A stretch of DNA of 64,000 nucleotides from Membranipora membranacea. Taxonomy: Eukaryota > Bryozoa > Gymnolaemata > Cheilostomatida > Membraniporidae. The stretch's first letter is position 1. Every line of letters starts with the position of its first letter. The notes beneath the pieces are model-generated. The model was not told the origin of the DNA, did no database searches, and saw nothing but the letters and a program-made list of their open reading frames with translations. This document shows positions 47,898 through 60,800 of the stretch, in pieces. Made by a program: the position numbers and the translations under genes. The stretch spans positions 12,841,001 to 12,905,000 of the forward strand of contig OU612067.1 in assembly GCA_914767715.1 (NCBI GenBank), written 5' to 3'.

Positions 47898-50769
47898 TTA
47901 AAATTGACTGTCTCGTAACTTTACGGTCGATGTTAGGTTTTCCTCAATCTCCTCCCGTTCATACTTGTCTCCCCTCGTTCTAGCAACCAAATGCATACAT
48001 ATAGCAAGGAAGCAAGCCAGTACGCTGTACCCTAAAACAAAAGCCATGAACGGTCCGGGACCTTTGTGTTCAAACAGCCAGCCTATTGCTACTGTGAACG
48101 ACACCCCCGCAAGTGACCCACCAATAAGAGTTATTGTGTAGGCAACTCCCGTCATTGTGATGTATCGGTTAGCCCAGGCAATTCCTGTGGGATACAACGG
48201 CCCGACAAAGAAACCAGATGCGCACGAAAAAGCCCAGATGATAGTCATGTTTGAAGGATTGAAATACAGAACTAGTGCGCAGGCTAGGTTACCACCTGCT
48301 TCAATGAATATTAAGACTTTCATCGGGATCCAAATCGCTGCTATGAAACCTGAAAATCTCCCAGCAGTGAATCCAAACCAGAAGGTAGACTGGATGTTGG
48401 CTGCCTCTGACTTTGTGAGGCACATCAGATCTCTTGTGTAGGAGTACAGATAGTTTGCAAACACCATCTGCCCCCCTACAGCAACATAAAACCAAACAAA
48501 GAGAAAACAGAAGATAACTCCAGCATACACTGGATGCCCGGGTGAGCAACTGTGGAAACTGAAAATCTGCCACAACGTTTTTTCTTGCAGTTCGCTTTGC
48601 TCAGGTTGCTCTGCAGCGTCATCTGTGCTGTGTCTGTTGCAGCAGTAATATACATAAAATACTCCTGCAATGGCCAGGTTGACAGCCATGACAATTATAT
48701 ATCCATATTCGAAATGGTTGTCTTCTGGTTGGGCTGTTGTAGTCGGGGAATCGCTTACTGAGAATGTTTGGGTGATTGTCAGATTTGTTGTTGACTTAGT
48801 CTGGTTGAGACAGTTTTGTATGTAGAACTTGCTTGCTGTTTTGGGTTCTCTTGTGCTCAAGAAAGGTTTCACCAGTTGAGGGACGACTAGACTCCCAGCC
48901 CCGTATCCACAGTGAAGAATGTGCATAGGTCCTGAGACGTCAAAATTTCTTTAAGTACGATTTTGATGCTATATTTACTTCACCTTAAGGCTACAAATAA
49001 ACATCTTGACTTACCGATCGCAATAAATGTCTCAGCAACTCCCTGTATTGCAAACTCAACATACAGCAGAGCGACATAAGGAGAGTATGCGATAGCGACA
49101 CATAACAACGCAGCGACAGTAAGGGATCCTCCAATGACTAGGTCTCCGGAGCGACTCAGCTTAGATAAGATTGGACCACCTGTAATTACTGTTGTATTAA
49201 ATAGTTTCCAGTTGTATTTAGAACAAGTCTGATCCAATTTGCTTGCTTGATCAGTGGAGGGGAGCAACTCCAAATGCTAGCAAATGGACCAAACTTAGTC
49301 TAAGTTATATTATACAGATGTCAGAATACTATAATATAATTTCATAACCCAAAGCTCACAGACAGAGTGAGTCTATTTGCACAAAACATTGATGACAAGT
49401 TACTGAATATACCAGAAGCAGGGATTCATTTGCTGCGATGCAAATCTCTAGTGATCAAACTATCAACCACTACCATGACTAACACATTATGTTTTTTTAT
49501 TAGCACATGATACGCAGTAGTCCGTGGCGTAGCCATAACTGAAGCTGATATCTAAGTATGAAACCATCCAAAGCCTTCTATGCCGCAGCCATGCACGATG
49601 TCATCTCGTTCACAGATTTAAGGCCGCTGGTCAACTCATAGAATTATTAGCCATTAAAATAGAAGTGCAAGTGACTTTAGCTTACCAAATATAGCCCCAG
49701 CTCCATAACCTGCCATTCTCATTGAGGCTGCGTTGCCGATCTGCTCATAGTTTGAGTTTGTCCTTTCTCTTAAATCCTGAAGTGTTACTCCAGTTATCTC
49801 AGAGAACAATCCCTGCATGTAAACAATGATATATTAAATAATATAATATACAACAATAAAATAATTATGGATTTTAAAATTAAAAGAAACAGTAGGTTTA
49901 TGCATTGTGGCAGTTGTTAGCCTAAGTACCATGGCTCTAGGTAGTTCACTACAGTTGCGACTTGCCCTGCTTTTCACATTTCCACACCCAGCTTTAAATT
50001 ATATTTTTCGAAACTCATGTTCTAGATAATCTGGCATTATCACGCTCAAAATTTATTTTTAATTTTTTCGACCTATAAGAACTATGTTGATTTAATATCG
50101 TCTAATGTGTAAAAATAGACTTAGAACCAAACATAAACCTTAGTCTGGACGGTTACAACCTCTCCTCTCTTTTTCTCATCCCAACATTATATTTGTTTGC
50201 AATCTATTTATGATAGAGGCATAGGTATATTATTATTATTTCCAATCATCGAAAATATACCAAAACCCATCAGTAATTTGTTAGAGAAAATAAACAAGTG
50301 AGTCCTTCATCCATAATAGGATAGTCAGCATGGAAATGGTATCCCATCATGCAATTTTCTGGAAATCTTCAACAGATCAAGTTCATGAAAATATGTAAGT
50401 GGTTGTGACCAAAACTGCATTGTGGGAAATACGCTAATCTGCTCTTTTCATGGAATAGAGGGATACTTTATTGCAAGGAGCCTGAAGTTGAGATCTAGCT
50501 TTCAGTATCAATAATAAGAGATGAAATCGCCGTAGCCGTACACTCACCATTGGTCAATCTAGCGGAGAGCACCTATAAAAATCATCCTTTTCAAATATTT
50601 ACTCTTGAGGTGCAAGAAACTAAGCAGACAAGACCAAGTAAGGCCATGTAAGGGAGGATGGGATTGGCCTAAGATGATATGAACTTACCAAAGCTGCCCA
50701 AACAAGTATGAGAAATGCAGTTTTCACCAGCTTGTACAACACCACCTTTCTTGAGTTTGATAGCTCCAT
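47898..50769 (-). CDS. Major facilitator superfamily transporter, NaGLT1/MFSD4-like (468 aa)
   Basis: Coding exons on the minus strand: 50769-50689, 49812-49686, 49179-49015, 48931-47898, all GT-AG with matching phases (0, 1, 1), 469 codons including the TAA at 47900-47898. It resembles sodium-dependent glucose transporter 1/MFSD4-type proteins. The first helix (KTAFLILVWAALGLFSEITG) is followed by a glycine-rich loop like MFS motif A (GYGAGAIFGGPILSKLSRSG), then GPMHILHCGYGAGSLVVPQL, a long loop with N-glycosylation sites (NQT, NLT) at about residues 165-180, and a second half with SSFWFG-like (STFWFGFTAGRFSG) and GPLYPTGIAWANRY. Twelve helices are expected; length is close to family size. 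An upstream noncoding exon is at 51379-51259. Substrate is not proven by sequence; sugar or urea transport is suggested by relatives. Confidence 0.9.
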
Positions 50770-51258
50770 GTTGCCTACGATTCTGTAAAAGGAAACCTCA
50801 GTTAATTTACAGTTCTAGGTCTAAAATAAGCATTCCCAATCACATTAATGGTGGGGGGGGGGAGGAGGGGTTGTCAGTATTCCTTGTAACTCATCTGCTG
50901 TCTTTGGGGAGATTGCCCTAACTAAAAGAGATGCTGTTAACCCTAGATAAGATCTGAACCAGTTGCATCTGACCTCCTGCCAATAGCCAATGCAATGGGG
51001 GTAACTTGAAGTGCAAGAAAACAGATTCAAATCTGTAAACCCTTATATGCACATCTCAATCTTGATCGGGAATTATTTGATATAAACCTACAGCCACACA
51101 TACAATCCAGTTTGGTTATTTTTCCCGGAAGTTTTAAGTTGCCTATATGACATATCAAGCAACTCTAAATGTAGCTTACATTGATGAACGCATTGTGTCA
51201 AATCATATTTCTACATCTAGGATTTAGTTAGCAGTATTTTGTTAATAAGAAGGCTTAC

Positions 51259-51379
51259 CTACAATGTGCAGTGACAAAGGGTTCAGCAGGTGATCCTGCT
51301 GTGTATTCGGCTGATCAACAGTTCTACTTGGACTGCAGCATGCTTTCTTGTTTAACTTCAACTCAATTTTATCCGATCC
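51259..51379 (-). other. Probable 5' UTR exon of the MFS gene
   Basis: An acceptor (attgcag, minus strand) and a donor (tgtag|gtaagcc) flank a 121-nt segment upstream of the first coding exon (acceptor at 50784-50783). Read in frame with the ATG it meets TGA and has no ATG after that stop, so it would be noncoding. A further possible UTR donor is near 51668 (ctgag|gtgagt). Confidence 0.45.
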
Positions 51380-51719
51380 CTGCAATCGAAAGTAGTAATG
51401 AATTTAAATTCGAACCTTGAAACAATTAAATTCAATCATGTAAAGACTAGACAGCCATAAGTGACAAGTTAAATACTTACAAATAAGCTCACAAGAATTT
51501 TACTATCAAGACCACATTTAAACCTACATTACGTCTTATGCTTATCATGTTAAGTGCTGTAGATATGTCGATAACAGGCCAAAGATAAGGATATCAATTT
51601 AATAAAGCAAATTAATCCAATGCTTGTCTCATAGATCGAGTTAGAACTAGAACTGATACTTGTACTCACCTCAGATGTGTCTTACTGGTCATAACTTTAT
51701 CGCAGTCATGTCTGTGATA

Positions 51720-52470
51720 AGATGCTGGTATCAGACAGATTCCTCACAGTGATTATGTAACCCCTAGCTTGGAGTAACATAGTGCCTTAGTACCAGCAAC
51801 GTTGAGCAGTGCTTTGCAGTGGGGCGGGTATTGAGGGGCCCTAGCTTTGCAAAAAGAATGATCCTAAAATTATGAACAAGATACAGATAATACATACTTA
51901 AATATGGTGAAACTCATACTCAATTTTGTAAGTCAGTTTTTGAAATTCAATTGAATAAGGTTGGTACCGGGACCGGAAAAGCAACAAAAACTACAATAAT
52001 GCTAGTTATTTTGAAAATTAAAATTGGCAGGCATTTAACACAACAACAATCATTAAAAATGGATCATTTCGCCATTATGCGAACACCCGATATCGAAATA
52101 ATATATTGACAAGGCTAGGCACAATATTTCCATTTTCTTCTAGTTTACCAAGTTCATCATCTTGTGATAAATGTAAGTTTGAGAAGATATTTATTTGCGT
52201 GTCATTTATTAGCTGAGGAAAAAAAACCTCTGTGTTTGGACATGAGCCTGCCAGTTTTGATGCCACAAAGAAGTTGTGCACCCCCTGATACTGAGTTGAC
52301 AACTCTCATAACAAACAAAATTGTGAAAATAAACGGTGATATGTAAGACAAGGGAGAGTGTCCCATCCCATCCTGCCTGGTAAGACAGACTAGCAGTCAT
52401 TATGTTTGCTAACGTATATGAAAGCATTAACTATTATTCAATTAATGCTGCATTCACGTTCCTAATCAAA
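51720..52470. repeat. Spacer with one copy of a dispersed repeat
   Basis: About 52150-52345 resembles 56470-56665: both have ttgaggaaaaaa-type sequence, ccag near gttgtgcaccc, and gagt.gacaactct. The open frames on both strands here are not supported as genes. Confidence 0.45.
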
Positions 52471-52496
52471 CGCTTGCTTTTGAGGTAGGTATGTGC

Positions 52497-52563
52497 ACAG
52501 CCAGCCCTTAAAAGCGTTCGGGATGGTGATCGCCATCCAAAACGCTTTTAAGGGCTGGCTGTG
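52497..52563. repeat. Long perfect-stem hairpin
   Basis: Arms CACAGCCAGCCCTTAAAAGC and their exact complement GCTTTTAAGGGCTGGCTGTG, extended inward by cgtt/aacg and gatgg/ccatc, leave a loop of only a few bases. The stem is about 30 bp. It may be a tiny MITE or a rho-independent-looking structure without meaning in a eukaryote. Confidence 0.85.
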
Positions 52564-53206
52564 GGTATTTGTAACTGGGTTACCAAGAGACCCTGATTAA
52601 ATATTGATTATTTTAGTTATACTAGCTCAGTGTATTTTTTTACATCAATATTTATATGACCCTTTCTATTGAATGTATTGTTTTTCTTTAGCTATATAAC
52701 CTCTAGCACATAATGTTTTCTGGGAAACAATATTATTGATTGGATAATTGCTCGGATTATGCTGACTTTCCTCTAACAAAAAACATGTAAGTTGATGCTT
52801 TGTATTTAACTGAATCTCTTTCAACTATTCACAAACGGATTGTTATCGACAACGGTAATTGCATATCAGAAACCGTCGCAGTATATTCATCACAGGACAT
52901 TACAGGATCTCCTGTGAAAAGTATTAAAACTGACTGCGGTAAGTTTATTGTCTGATGATCATTCCATATTACCTTAAAGTTTATGTAGGGATTTTCTATG
53001 GTAATAATGCTCTTGGTCAAGAGTTTCTATAGTTTTTAATCTTGTTCTAGATGTTAGAGTGTCTTGTGGCCAAGGAATTCAATGGTTATTAATTTGTTTC
53101 TATCGCCAGGATAATACCATTTTATCATGTGAAATGGGTGTGAATTGCAACCATATGTTGGTGACGTTGTCTCTCTTGTTTACAGGATTTCTGACTTATT
53201 GCTTCG

Positions 53207-54810
53207 GTGAGCTTTGACCAGAGATATAGCATGTCTTGCAGAAAAGATCATATCCCGAAGCTTAAGGGTTTTCTAGAGGAGATTGAGAAAATTCGAACTT
53301 TGTTAATAGAGGAGGAGAGGAAGCTAAAGTTATCCAAGACTGAGCTGGAGGATTACAAACCTATCGATGAAAAAGACACCTTTTTGGAACAACAGGGATC
53401 AAACGACGAGCAAACAGGCAATATCAAGACTAAGCTTGATAAATTAGTGGTTTCTCTGAAAAGAACAATCGACCCTCCAACACTAGACAAGCTACGATCA
53501 TCGAGCAGCGGACCTATAGAAGGTGGTCTGCGAGTGGCATATCTTAACGTTAATGCAGCAGAAAATAAAAAACATGTAATCCGTTACTTGTTACTGAGGT
53601 ACGACTTAGATGTACTGTTCTTAGGTGAAGCAAAACTCACTAAGAATTTCAAAGCTGGCCAATCAGTTTACGAGAATTTCAAGAAAACGGTTAAAACCGA
53701 TGATATGCGCATAGATGGATATGCTCTCCAGAGGGAAGACAGGAGACTCAGGGGTCCAGGTCAAGGAGGCGGTGGTGTATTGGCCTATATCAAGGATGGG
53801 TAGGATATAAGGTGATTGAAAGTTACACTGCAGCAGGAGAACACCCCTTACAGTACATCTACCTTCGTCTAAAATCTGAAAAAGTTCACTCAGTCGGTGT
53901 TTATCTCCCACTAAACACCCCCCCGTCAACGAGACGTGCTCGTTGAGTTAATGGAACCCTTTGCTGATCAAGACAACATCGTGATAATGGGAGATATTAA
54001 CATAAACTATATTGACAAAGACTACCCACTGTCTCAGATTGAGGGTTGCTTCGGGTACACACAACTGATAAACAACTATACAAGAGTTGAAGTCCAAAAG
54101 AAATCAACAACAACTAAATCTACTGAGGCTACTAAGGCTACCGCTGAGGGTACTGGGGCTACTAAAGGTACTGAAGCTTCTAAGGGAACTGAGGCTACCA
54201 CAGCTACGCATTCTCTCACAGAAACCCTAATAGATCACATTTACAAGAAGAATTCCCAAGCATTAGAATCAGGAGTTGTGCGCTGTGGAATAAGTGATCA
54301 TGCCCTCATATATTGCACACTAGAATCTTCTAATCTTAAACGTGAGCAAGCATCCGACATTTTGAAACATGATGTACCACTTATAGTTTCAAATATATTA
54401 AGTGGACAAGATAATTACCTTACGGAAAATCTAAAAGTACAAGACCCAGAGTTTTGTTTGATGGCATGCGAAGTGGAGACCAGGCGGCTGAAATTAAAGA
54501 ACTTGGTTGAAGCTAATGATATAGGTGGCTTTGACATACTCAGTATAGTATCAGATTTCATATCTGCAGATGGTGGATCAAGTAGCACCAAAACAGAATT
54601 TGACCGATGGAAGAAAGAGTTAGGTCAGAATGTGAAAGGTGTTTTTTTTATCAGTGAAGAACAGCTGTTTTTTAGATTTTGCTTCGCATCCGTAAGATCG
54701 TTGGTGCCTGACACAGCATTTATAATTTGCAACTGTACGCCCAAGCTCTAGCTAGATCAACCATCCCGGCTGAGTAACTTTCATTCTCAAATAAGGATTG
54801 AATGAATGAA
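53207..54810 (+). mobile_element. LINE derivative with endonuclease domain but no visible reverse transcriptase
   Basis: The first frame (53207-53803) has a charged, coiled-coil-like start and then an AP-endonuclease-type (EEP) domain: LRVAYLNVNAAENKK, DVLFLGEAKL, and GGGGVLAYIKDG. After one frame break near 53800, the second frame (53936-54751) continues the domain with IVIMGDININ, LIDHIYKKN and GISDHALIYC, the expected GD.N and SDH motifs. A Thr/Lys/Glu/Ala-rich repeat (about 54108-54213) is inserted between them. After the endonuclease, only ~170 codons follow, with no RT motif, then a tail attgaatgaatgaatt (54797-54812) typical of some LINE 3' ends. It looks like an internally deleted, non-autonomous LINE. 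Confidence 0.78.
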
Positions 54811-56975
54811 TTTTTTGGAAAGAAGATATTTGGTTTTGGGGCGGTGATACTCTACTATGCCGTATATTATGTATCTTATCTTTAATCATTATATTATTAT
54901 GTGCTATTTTTCTTTTGAGATACACTTAATATTGTGTGATATTTCTGATATTCATTGTAATATTCTTTGATACTATTACTCTGCATCAGATATGGCTATT
55001 AGTGTTACAAATAAACCACTCATTTTAAGCAAAATTAAACAAAATCACTTGCACATGAGGACAATCTGCCATGAAAAGGGTATCCCACAATGCAATGCAA
55101 ATATATTAGTACAATGAAACCTGCTAGGCCATGCTAATCTGCTCTTTATGACCTTTGGGGAGTTTTTCTTGCAATAGACATGTTGCAACATCTGGAAAGG
55201 GAGGTGGAATGACACAAGCTACTGTTACTTCTCGGTGCCAGAAACATGTTAAGGCAACTGCTAGGGTTGTGTGAGGTCCCAGTGTTGAATGATGAATGAT
55301 TCTGATATTATATCCTTGAGATACAGGAACCTGATGTCTTTACTTCACAGCCATGATAGAAATAATAAAAAAGTCTAGGAATGTACACTTGACCTTGACA
55401 TTTCACTGAACTACTCAGACCTCAGAGAGATAAAAACATTCCAATGCTCAGTTGTGTATAATGAAGTACGGAGTTGTCATTTAACAACAATTCAGCTCAT
55501 TCACTCTGAATGGCTGGCTCTGATAGATAAACCTGGAGTTTTGTTTAATCAAATAATACTAGGTACACACCACATATCGCTTGAATCATAGCGCACACTA
55601 GTCCAATAAAAGAGGTATTTAATTGGTGCACGGAACACCAGAGTGCGGTGCGTTTCACCAACATCCCTTTGCGCAGTCGCACGGAATTGCTGTTCTTTGC
55701 GTCCCAAGTAATTCATTGATGAAATTCTTCAACCAATCACCTTCAGTAGTTGACCCTCAAAGCCGATGACCGTAACAAAGCGTAGCTCTGGCACAGAGAA
55801 AACTTTGGTACATAAAATGTTGTTTGCAGTTAACACGAAGTAATTTAAGAAATCAAATTAGTATATGAGATAAGTTGGATATTATTTTGGTGACTGAGAC
55901 TTTGTTTGTGTTCAGAAAATTAATAACGATATTGATATTTGGAATGGTCAATGAAAATCCAAGTATTCAATTACACCTCAAGTTAGCCAGCCTGTGAACA
56001 ACCAACATTGAACTTATATTTGATCTTATTTCTGCCTTTGCAAACTGAGCTTTTGACAGCAATGATCAATCAAAATCCAAGTTTTCATTTTTCTTTTTTT
56101 TTTAGGTCACAATGATGATGCTAAACGCAATATCTTGACCAACACTCTCTTTCCCAGACTCCTCAGTTCATCCTGGTGTGAAACTTAACTTTTAGATGAT
56201 TTTTTCACAAAGTGTCAATTATTATGCTGCTGAGATTCGCACGTCTAACACTGGCATCACTGGAAATAGACTATCAATGTCTATGCACTGGCCCATACTA
56301 GTGATGTTGAAATATTCCTCTCTTTGCTGGCGTTTCTACGTTAAAGTTGAAAAATTACTTCTAGAATTAGCTCAACTTAAATCGGATATAACAAAATAAA
56401 CTTGTATTCTTTTAGATATATTTTCTTCAATATTAAAAACGAGATACATATTTTGACAAACAACTAAGCGGCTTAAAAGGTAGCAAAGATTTTTGGAGTT
56501 TGCCTTCTAGTTTCCAGAAATTTTTGATTATTGAGTATCATTCATTGATTGAGGAAAAAAATACTCCCATATACACTCACGAGAATGCCAGCTGGGAGTT
56601 GTGCACCCTATTATATTGAGTGGACAACTCTTACAATGCACATTATTGTGGAAACTCGAAGTTGGAATGCAATTTTCAACACAAGAGTTCTGATTAGTTT
56701 TACTTATCGCTTGCGTTTACCATAAAAATACATCATATTCATGTCTTTGCAGGCGCTACTCCGGTGTAGCTAGTGTGCAGGCTCAACTAGCATTTACTCC
56801 ACTCAACAATTAATGAAACATAAGGAACTGGTCATTTCAAAGATTTATTTTTTCCCATACTTGAGATAAAACACATGGCAGGTTGAAAAACCATGTGCAA
56901 TTTAATATTTAGCAAACATTTTAGAGGGAAAAATCTAGAGTAAATAATCTCAATAACTGAATAATGATGTAAACT
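54811..56975. other. Intergenic spacer, repeat-bearing, no gene
   Basis: Segment 55055-55150 (gggtatcccacaatgcaa...gctaatctgctctt) resembles 50335-50450, another dispersed repeat. 56470-56665 matches 52150-52345. No exon is supported. Confidence 0.45.
56844..56849 (-). terminator. Polyadenylation signal of the small cysteine-rich gene
   Basis: AATAAA on the minus strand (tttatt at 56844-56849), 127 nt after the stop codon at 56976. Confidence 0.55.
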
Positions 56976-57967
56976 TTATCTTCCTAGTGGTTCACCAAGT
57001 CCGCCGTTTCCGCCAACAGTTTTATCACCAACATGAGCATCGACTGATATTGCTCTGAGGCTGCAGCACCAGCCACCTCCAGGGTGCTGCTCTGTGCAAG
57101 TGTAACCGGGTTGGTGATGAGGGAGATAGTGCTGCCATGATTGTCTGCATACAGGACAGCATCGAGTTCCAAACGGTCTTGGGTATGGGGTGTCATAGCA
57201 GTTAGAGTACCATGAGCCATCTGTTACAATCCGATAACGAGGTGGGCATCTACATGGGTATTCCTCTACATCTGCATAAAAGGAAATATTACTGAGAGGG
57301 AAACCTAGTTATTAGTTCTGTTCAACCAGAAGGTGTCTTAAAGTTGCTGTTATCGTAATACTGTTCAGCTACATATGCATACTATCCTATTGAGGTACAT
57401 CACATATGCTTCCCGATTGTTTAACAGTTTAGCAGACTTATAGAACAAATTAGTAATGTTATAAAGTTATAAAAAAAACAATTAAAATTGCATTCAGGGA
57501 GAGAGGGGGGAGAAAGGCAGGAAGAGGGATTTTGAGATCCATGCACAGTTCAATCATAAACTATTTGGCGTATCAGATTGATAATGGATTTGCTATTTTC
57601 CGTTGGAAAACTCTCGGCTAAGCACAAGTTCTCTCTTTAAATTTAGTTAAATAACTGCTGATGGCAAAAAGAGATAAGTGCAGAGTGAAACTTACTTTGA
57701 ATATTTTGAGAATAAGTGCAGACGATTGCAGCAGACAGTACCGCCAGAATCAGTATTCTACTAGTTAAACTGTAAGGAAAAGGCGGAATAATCAATAAAT
57801 TTTATTTTGTACGTTTTCTGAATGAATATTGAATACAATATATCATAGAGCAAACCAGTAAGGAGGTCATGACCAGAAAAAGAGTCATACCATTCAAATA
57901 ATTATCATAAATAAAAAATCTTATTCTGTTTTCTAGTAGCTTTGAAAACTTACCTGAACTTGGTCAT
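56976..57967 (-). CDS. Small secreted cysteine-rich protein (3 exons, 127 aa)
   Basis: Minus-strand exons 57967-57954, 57769-57696 and 57271-56976 join with phases 2 and 1 into 128 codons ending TAA (56978-56976). The protein starts MTKFSLTSRILILAVLSAAI, a signal peptide that spans exons 1 and 2 and probably ends near VCTYS. The mature part has nine cysteines in pairs and singles (YPCRCPPRYR, SNCYD, RCCPVC, GYTCTE, GWCCS), is rich in Pro, Tyr and His, and ends in a Gly-rich stretch (VGGNGGLGEPLGR). A TATA box lies ~100 nt upstream. The start was chosen because it gives the signal peptide and follows the TATA box. I do not recognise the family; a defence peptide, matrix protein or ligand are all possible. 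The longest unspliced open frame in this place (57220-56984) is a different, spurious frame. Confidence 0.8.
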
Positions 57968-58067
57968 GGTGAGCTCGAGGATGTTAGCTGCTACTAAATT
58001 ATAAATCTAGAATGTTTATCAGGTTATCACAGAGTGACTTATGAAGCTTACCCTGTTCAACCAGTCC

Positions 58068-58075
58068 CTTTTATA
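58068..58075 (-). promoter_or_regulatory. TATA box of the small cysteine-rich gene
   Basis: TATAAAAG on the minus strand (in gcctataaaaggg) lies 101 nt before the ATG at 57967, with no intervening ATG that I noticed. This suggests a transcript start near 58045. Confidence 0.6.
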
Positions 58076-58199
58076 GGCCTCTGGATAATCTCATCGATTA
58101 GCTGATGAGTACACTGTACTGGTATTATAGATATATCACTCATTGTTAAGGATCATTGGCTTAATATGACATGGTCACAGAACATTTATCAATTTATCA

Positions 58200-60800
58200 T
58201 CACATCTCATGAAGCTTGCGTGTCTGCATACCGGATTGTATGCCTCATACTTTACTCCGAAGCTCATTGGACATAAAACAACCAATCACCTATCAGTGTT
58301 TAAGAAAAATTGGATGGATCATTGATTTTGTCATAGCTACAAAAGATCTAGAGAATAAATGGGTATTAAATGTGGGATTAAGTTACAGAGTCATTGACGT
58401 CTTTTGACATCGTTGAGATTTTAATCTCCAGGTTTACAACTTTCATGTTTGAATGGCCGTATATCAGTATCATGTGATAAACTGAACAATATACCGTTGA
58501 CAAAATTCGAAAATTTACCGCGTAGTTTACCGAATTCTTTTTTCTTAATCTAATAGCTTCCTTGATATATATTAAGATTAGATGAGCAGTTTTATGAAAA
58601 AAGTGTCTTTTTCTACTTTCCGGGTATGGTAAAATTGTCAAAGTTAGGTTCTGGCATCAACTTAAATCGGTGGTTGCCTCCCCAAAAGAATGACAAAAAT
58701 ATCATGTTAGGCGATAACCTCAAATTTTTTTATTCCCAGAATTCATTCCGTCACACCAAGACAGATATTTTGAAATTGAAATTTTTGACTAATGGTCTGA
58801 GCCAAATAATTCGAATGCATCAAAAAGGTGTGAAAACGTGCAAAATTGTTTAGATGAATTATTATTGTTAATGTTTTTATCGTGTATGTTTAAGTCTTTA
58901 AATAGCGTCCTTGTAGCTGACTGCTGGATTCTTTCCGGGCACATTATGCAAATTAATCTAGTAGTAAAAATCAGGCCAGTACATAATGAGAGAGGTAAGA
59001 GCAAATGTAATCTCAACCATGACAATTCTACTGCTATAGCCTGTTCTCTGGAGAGAAAAGTTTTAAAATATGTTTTACTTTTTCACAAAGACAGACAGGT
59101 AGTGCTAGTGCTGCTTTGGTGTGTGAACTCGGTCAATGTGGAACGCGAGACCTTTTGTTCGACATTGATAAAATAGTAACTGTAGGCATGTGTAATATAC
59201 TCTTTCTTTCTCCACGAATGAAAAAGTTTTATAATATCATACAATATATAATTCAATAGTGATCAGGATTTTAATTTTAGCTCAACTCGAATTTGTGACA
59301 ACAAGAATGTTGAGGGTAATAAAACTCTACCCAACCCTGAGATTTTCAGAGTATTCTAATCTTGTATTAGATAATGTTTGAGTATTGCGCCAGTGGTATT
59401 CTTTCATTACTATGGAGGCCAAGCTTTTCAACAGAAAACTTTTAAAACTGATACCATAGATATTGATCGCGCATCTCCTTATAACAGAGGGTTCTAGCAA
59501 AATGTAATTTATTTTGATTTTTTATCAGAGGGAATTCACCTCTGCTGTATGTAGAAACTCATCAGGGTTGTTTATCAACTTTTAAGGAACAAACAAGCCA
59601 ACCCATATTTACTGACTGAGCTCTGTACTGTGATTGGGAATATTTTATCACATACAGGGCAGCATGGAAGTTTAAACAGTCTTGGGTAAGGGATGTTTGT
59701 AGCATTTAGTGTATCATGATCTTATGAAGCTGAGACTGTCAGACATGTGCCGTGTAAACGCTTTTTAATAATTTTGACTCAGGTTGTAAGCAGGTGAATA
59801 CACTGCAATCGCTAGTAGGATGTTGGTATATCTGGTTGAATTTCTACAGATCATTGGCTCAATCAAACATTTCAACCCGACATCACTCAACAAATTTCTA
59901 CATTGTCATGCCTCAAATGGTCCTTTTATGAATAATGGACTGTTTAAAAGTGTGTTTTTTCTTATTGGATAGTGTCAAAGCTTCACCAACCAATCACCTA
60001 TTAGTCTCAAGATAATCTTTGATTAATCATTTAATCCGTCCCAAAAAAAATTTAAGACGCTAATAAATGACTTGAAAATTGTTCAACCTAAAGGACAATA
60101 AGGGCATTTTATATGATAAAGTTTTGTTAAATTTTTTATGATAGGCATCGTCTGATGTCACAGGCTCAAATGAGGAAAGTAGCAGAAACTGGCAACTATA
60201 TGTTAGTATTGCCTCAAAGTTAATCCCAACTCAGAATCTTATTGGCTGAATCTTACCCAACCAGATGCGGTGTGAGTTTGAGCTTAGCACATTATGCACA
60301 CTCAGTCATCATCAAAGCGTTTCAGATGGAGAAGGGATCACATTAAATCCTTTTGATACAAGATTATAATCTATATAATATGTTGCCAATGTTAATACAT
60401 AACAAATAAACTAAAAAACATATGAACAGGATGTTTTACAATAGCAAGCCATTGATCCACAACCTACCGATGCAAATCAGTGAATACGCAGAGTCAGTCT
60501 GCTGGTTGTGAATGCTAAATCATAATAGGATGCCTGTATAAGCTTGATGGATCATTGGCTCTCTTTGACATTGCTACATTTCCACATCATCAGGGATGTC
60601 TGCTTAAAGTACTTGAAGTCACATACATTCATCGTTTGAGCTCGTTGGTCACTGCGAGAGTTTGAATAGCCAATCATTTATCAATGTTAAAGACTTCGGA
60701 AGGACCACAGCAATATATAGTTTATATAGTATGAGCCTTAGTGCTGTGCCTAATAAGCTAATACTTCTATCTACTTGAGACAACTGTAAAAAATTAGTGT
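58200..60800. repeat. Decayed tandem copies of the small gene and its flank
   Basis: Blocks from the intact gene recur in order and orientation. For example, cagtcttgggtaagggatg with tgatc.tatgaagc at about 59640-59740 matches exon 3 around 57165-57220; gatcattggct at 58151, 59852 and 60553; and caaccaatcacctat at 58279 and 59985. No copy here retains an open frame or both splice sites. This is a tandem array of dead duplicates. Confidence 0.55.

Noticed and set aside
48157-48441. Plus-strand frame of 94 codons
   Set aside because: It is the antisense shadow of the last coding exon of the MFS transporter.
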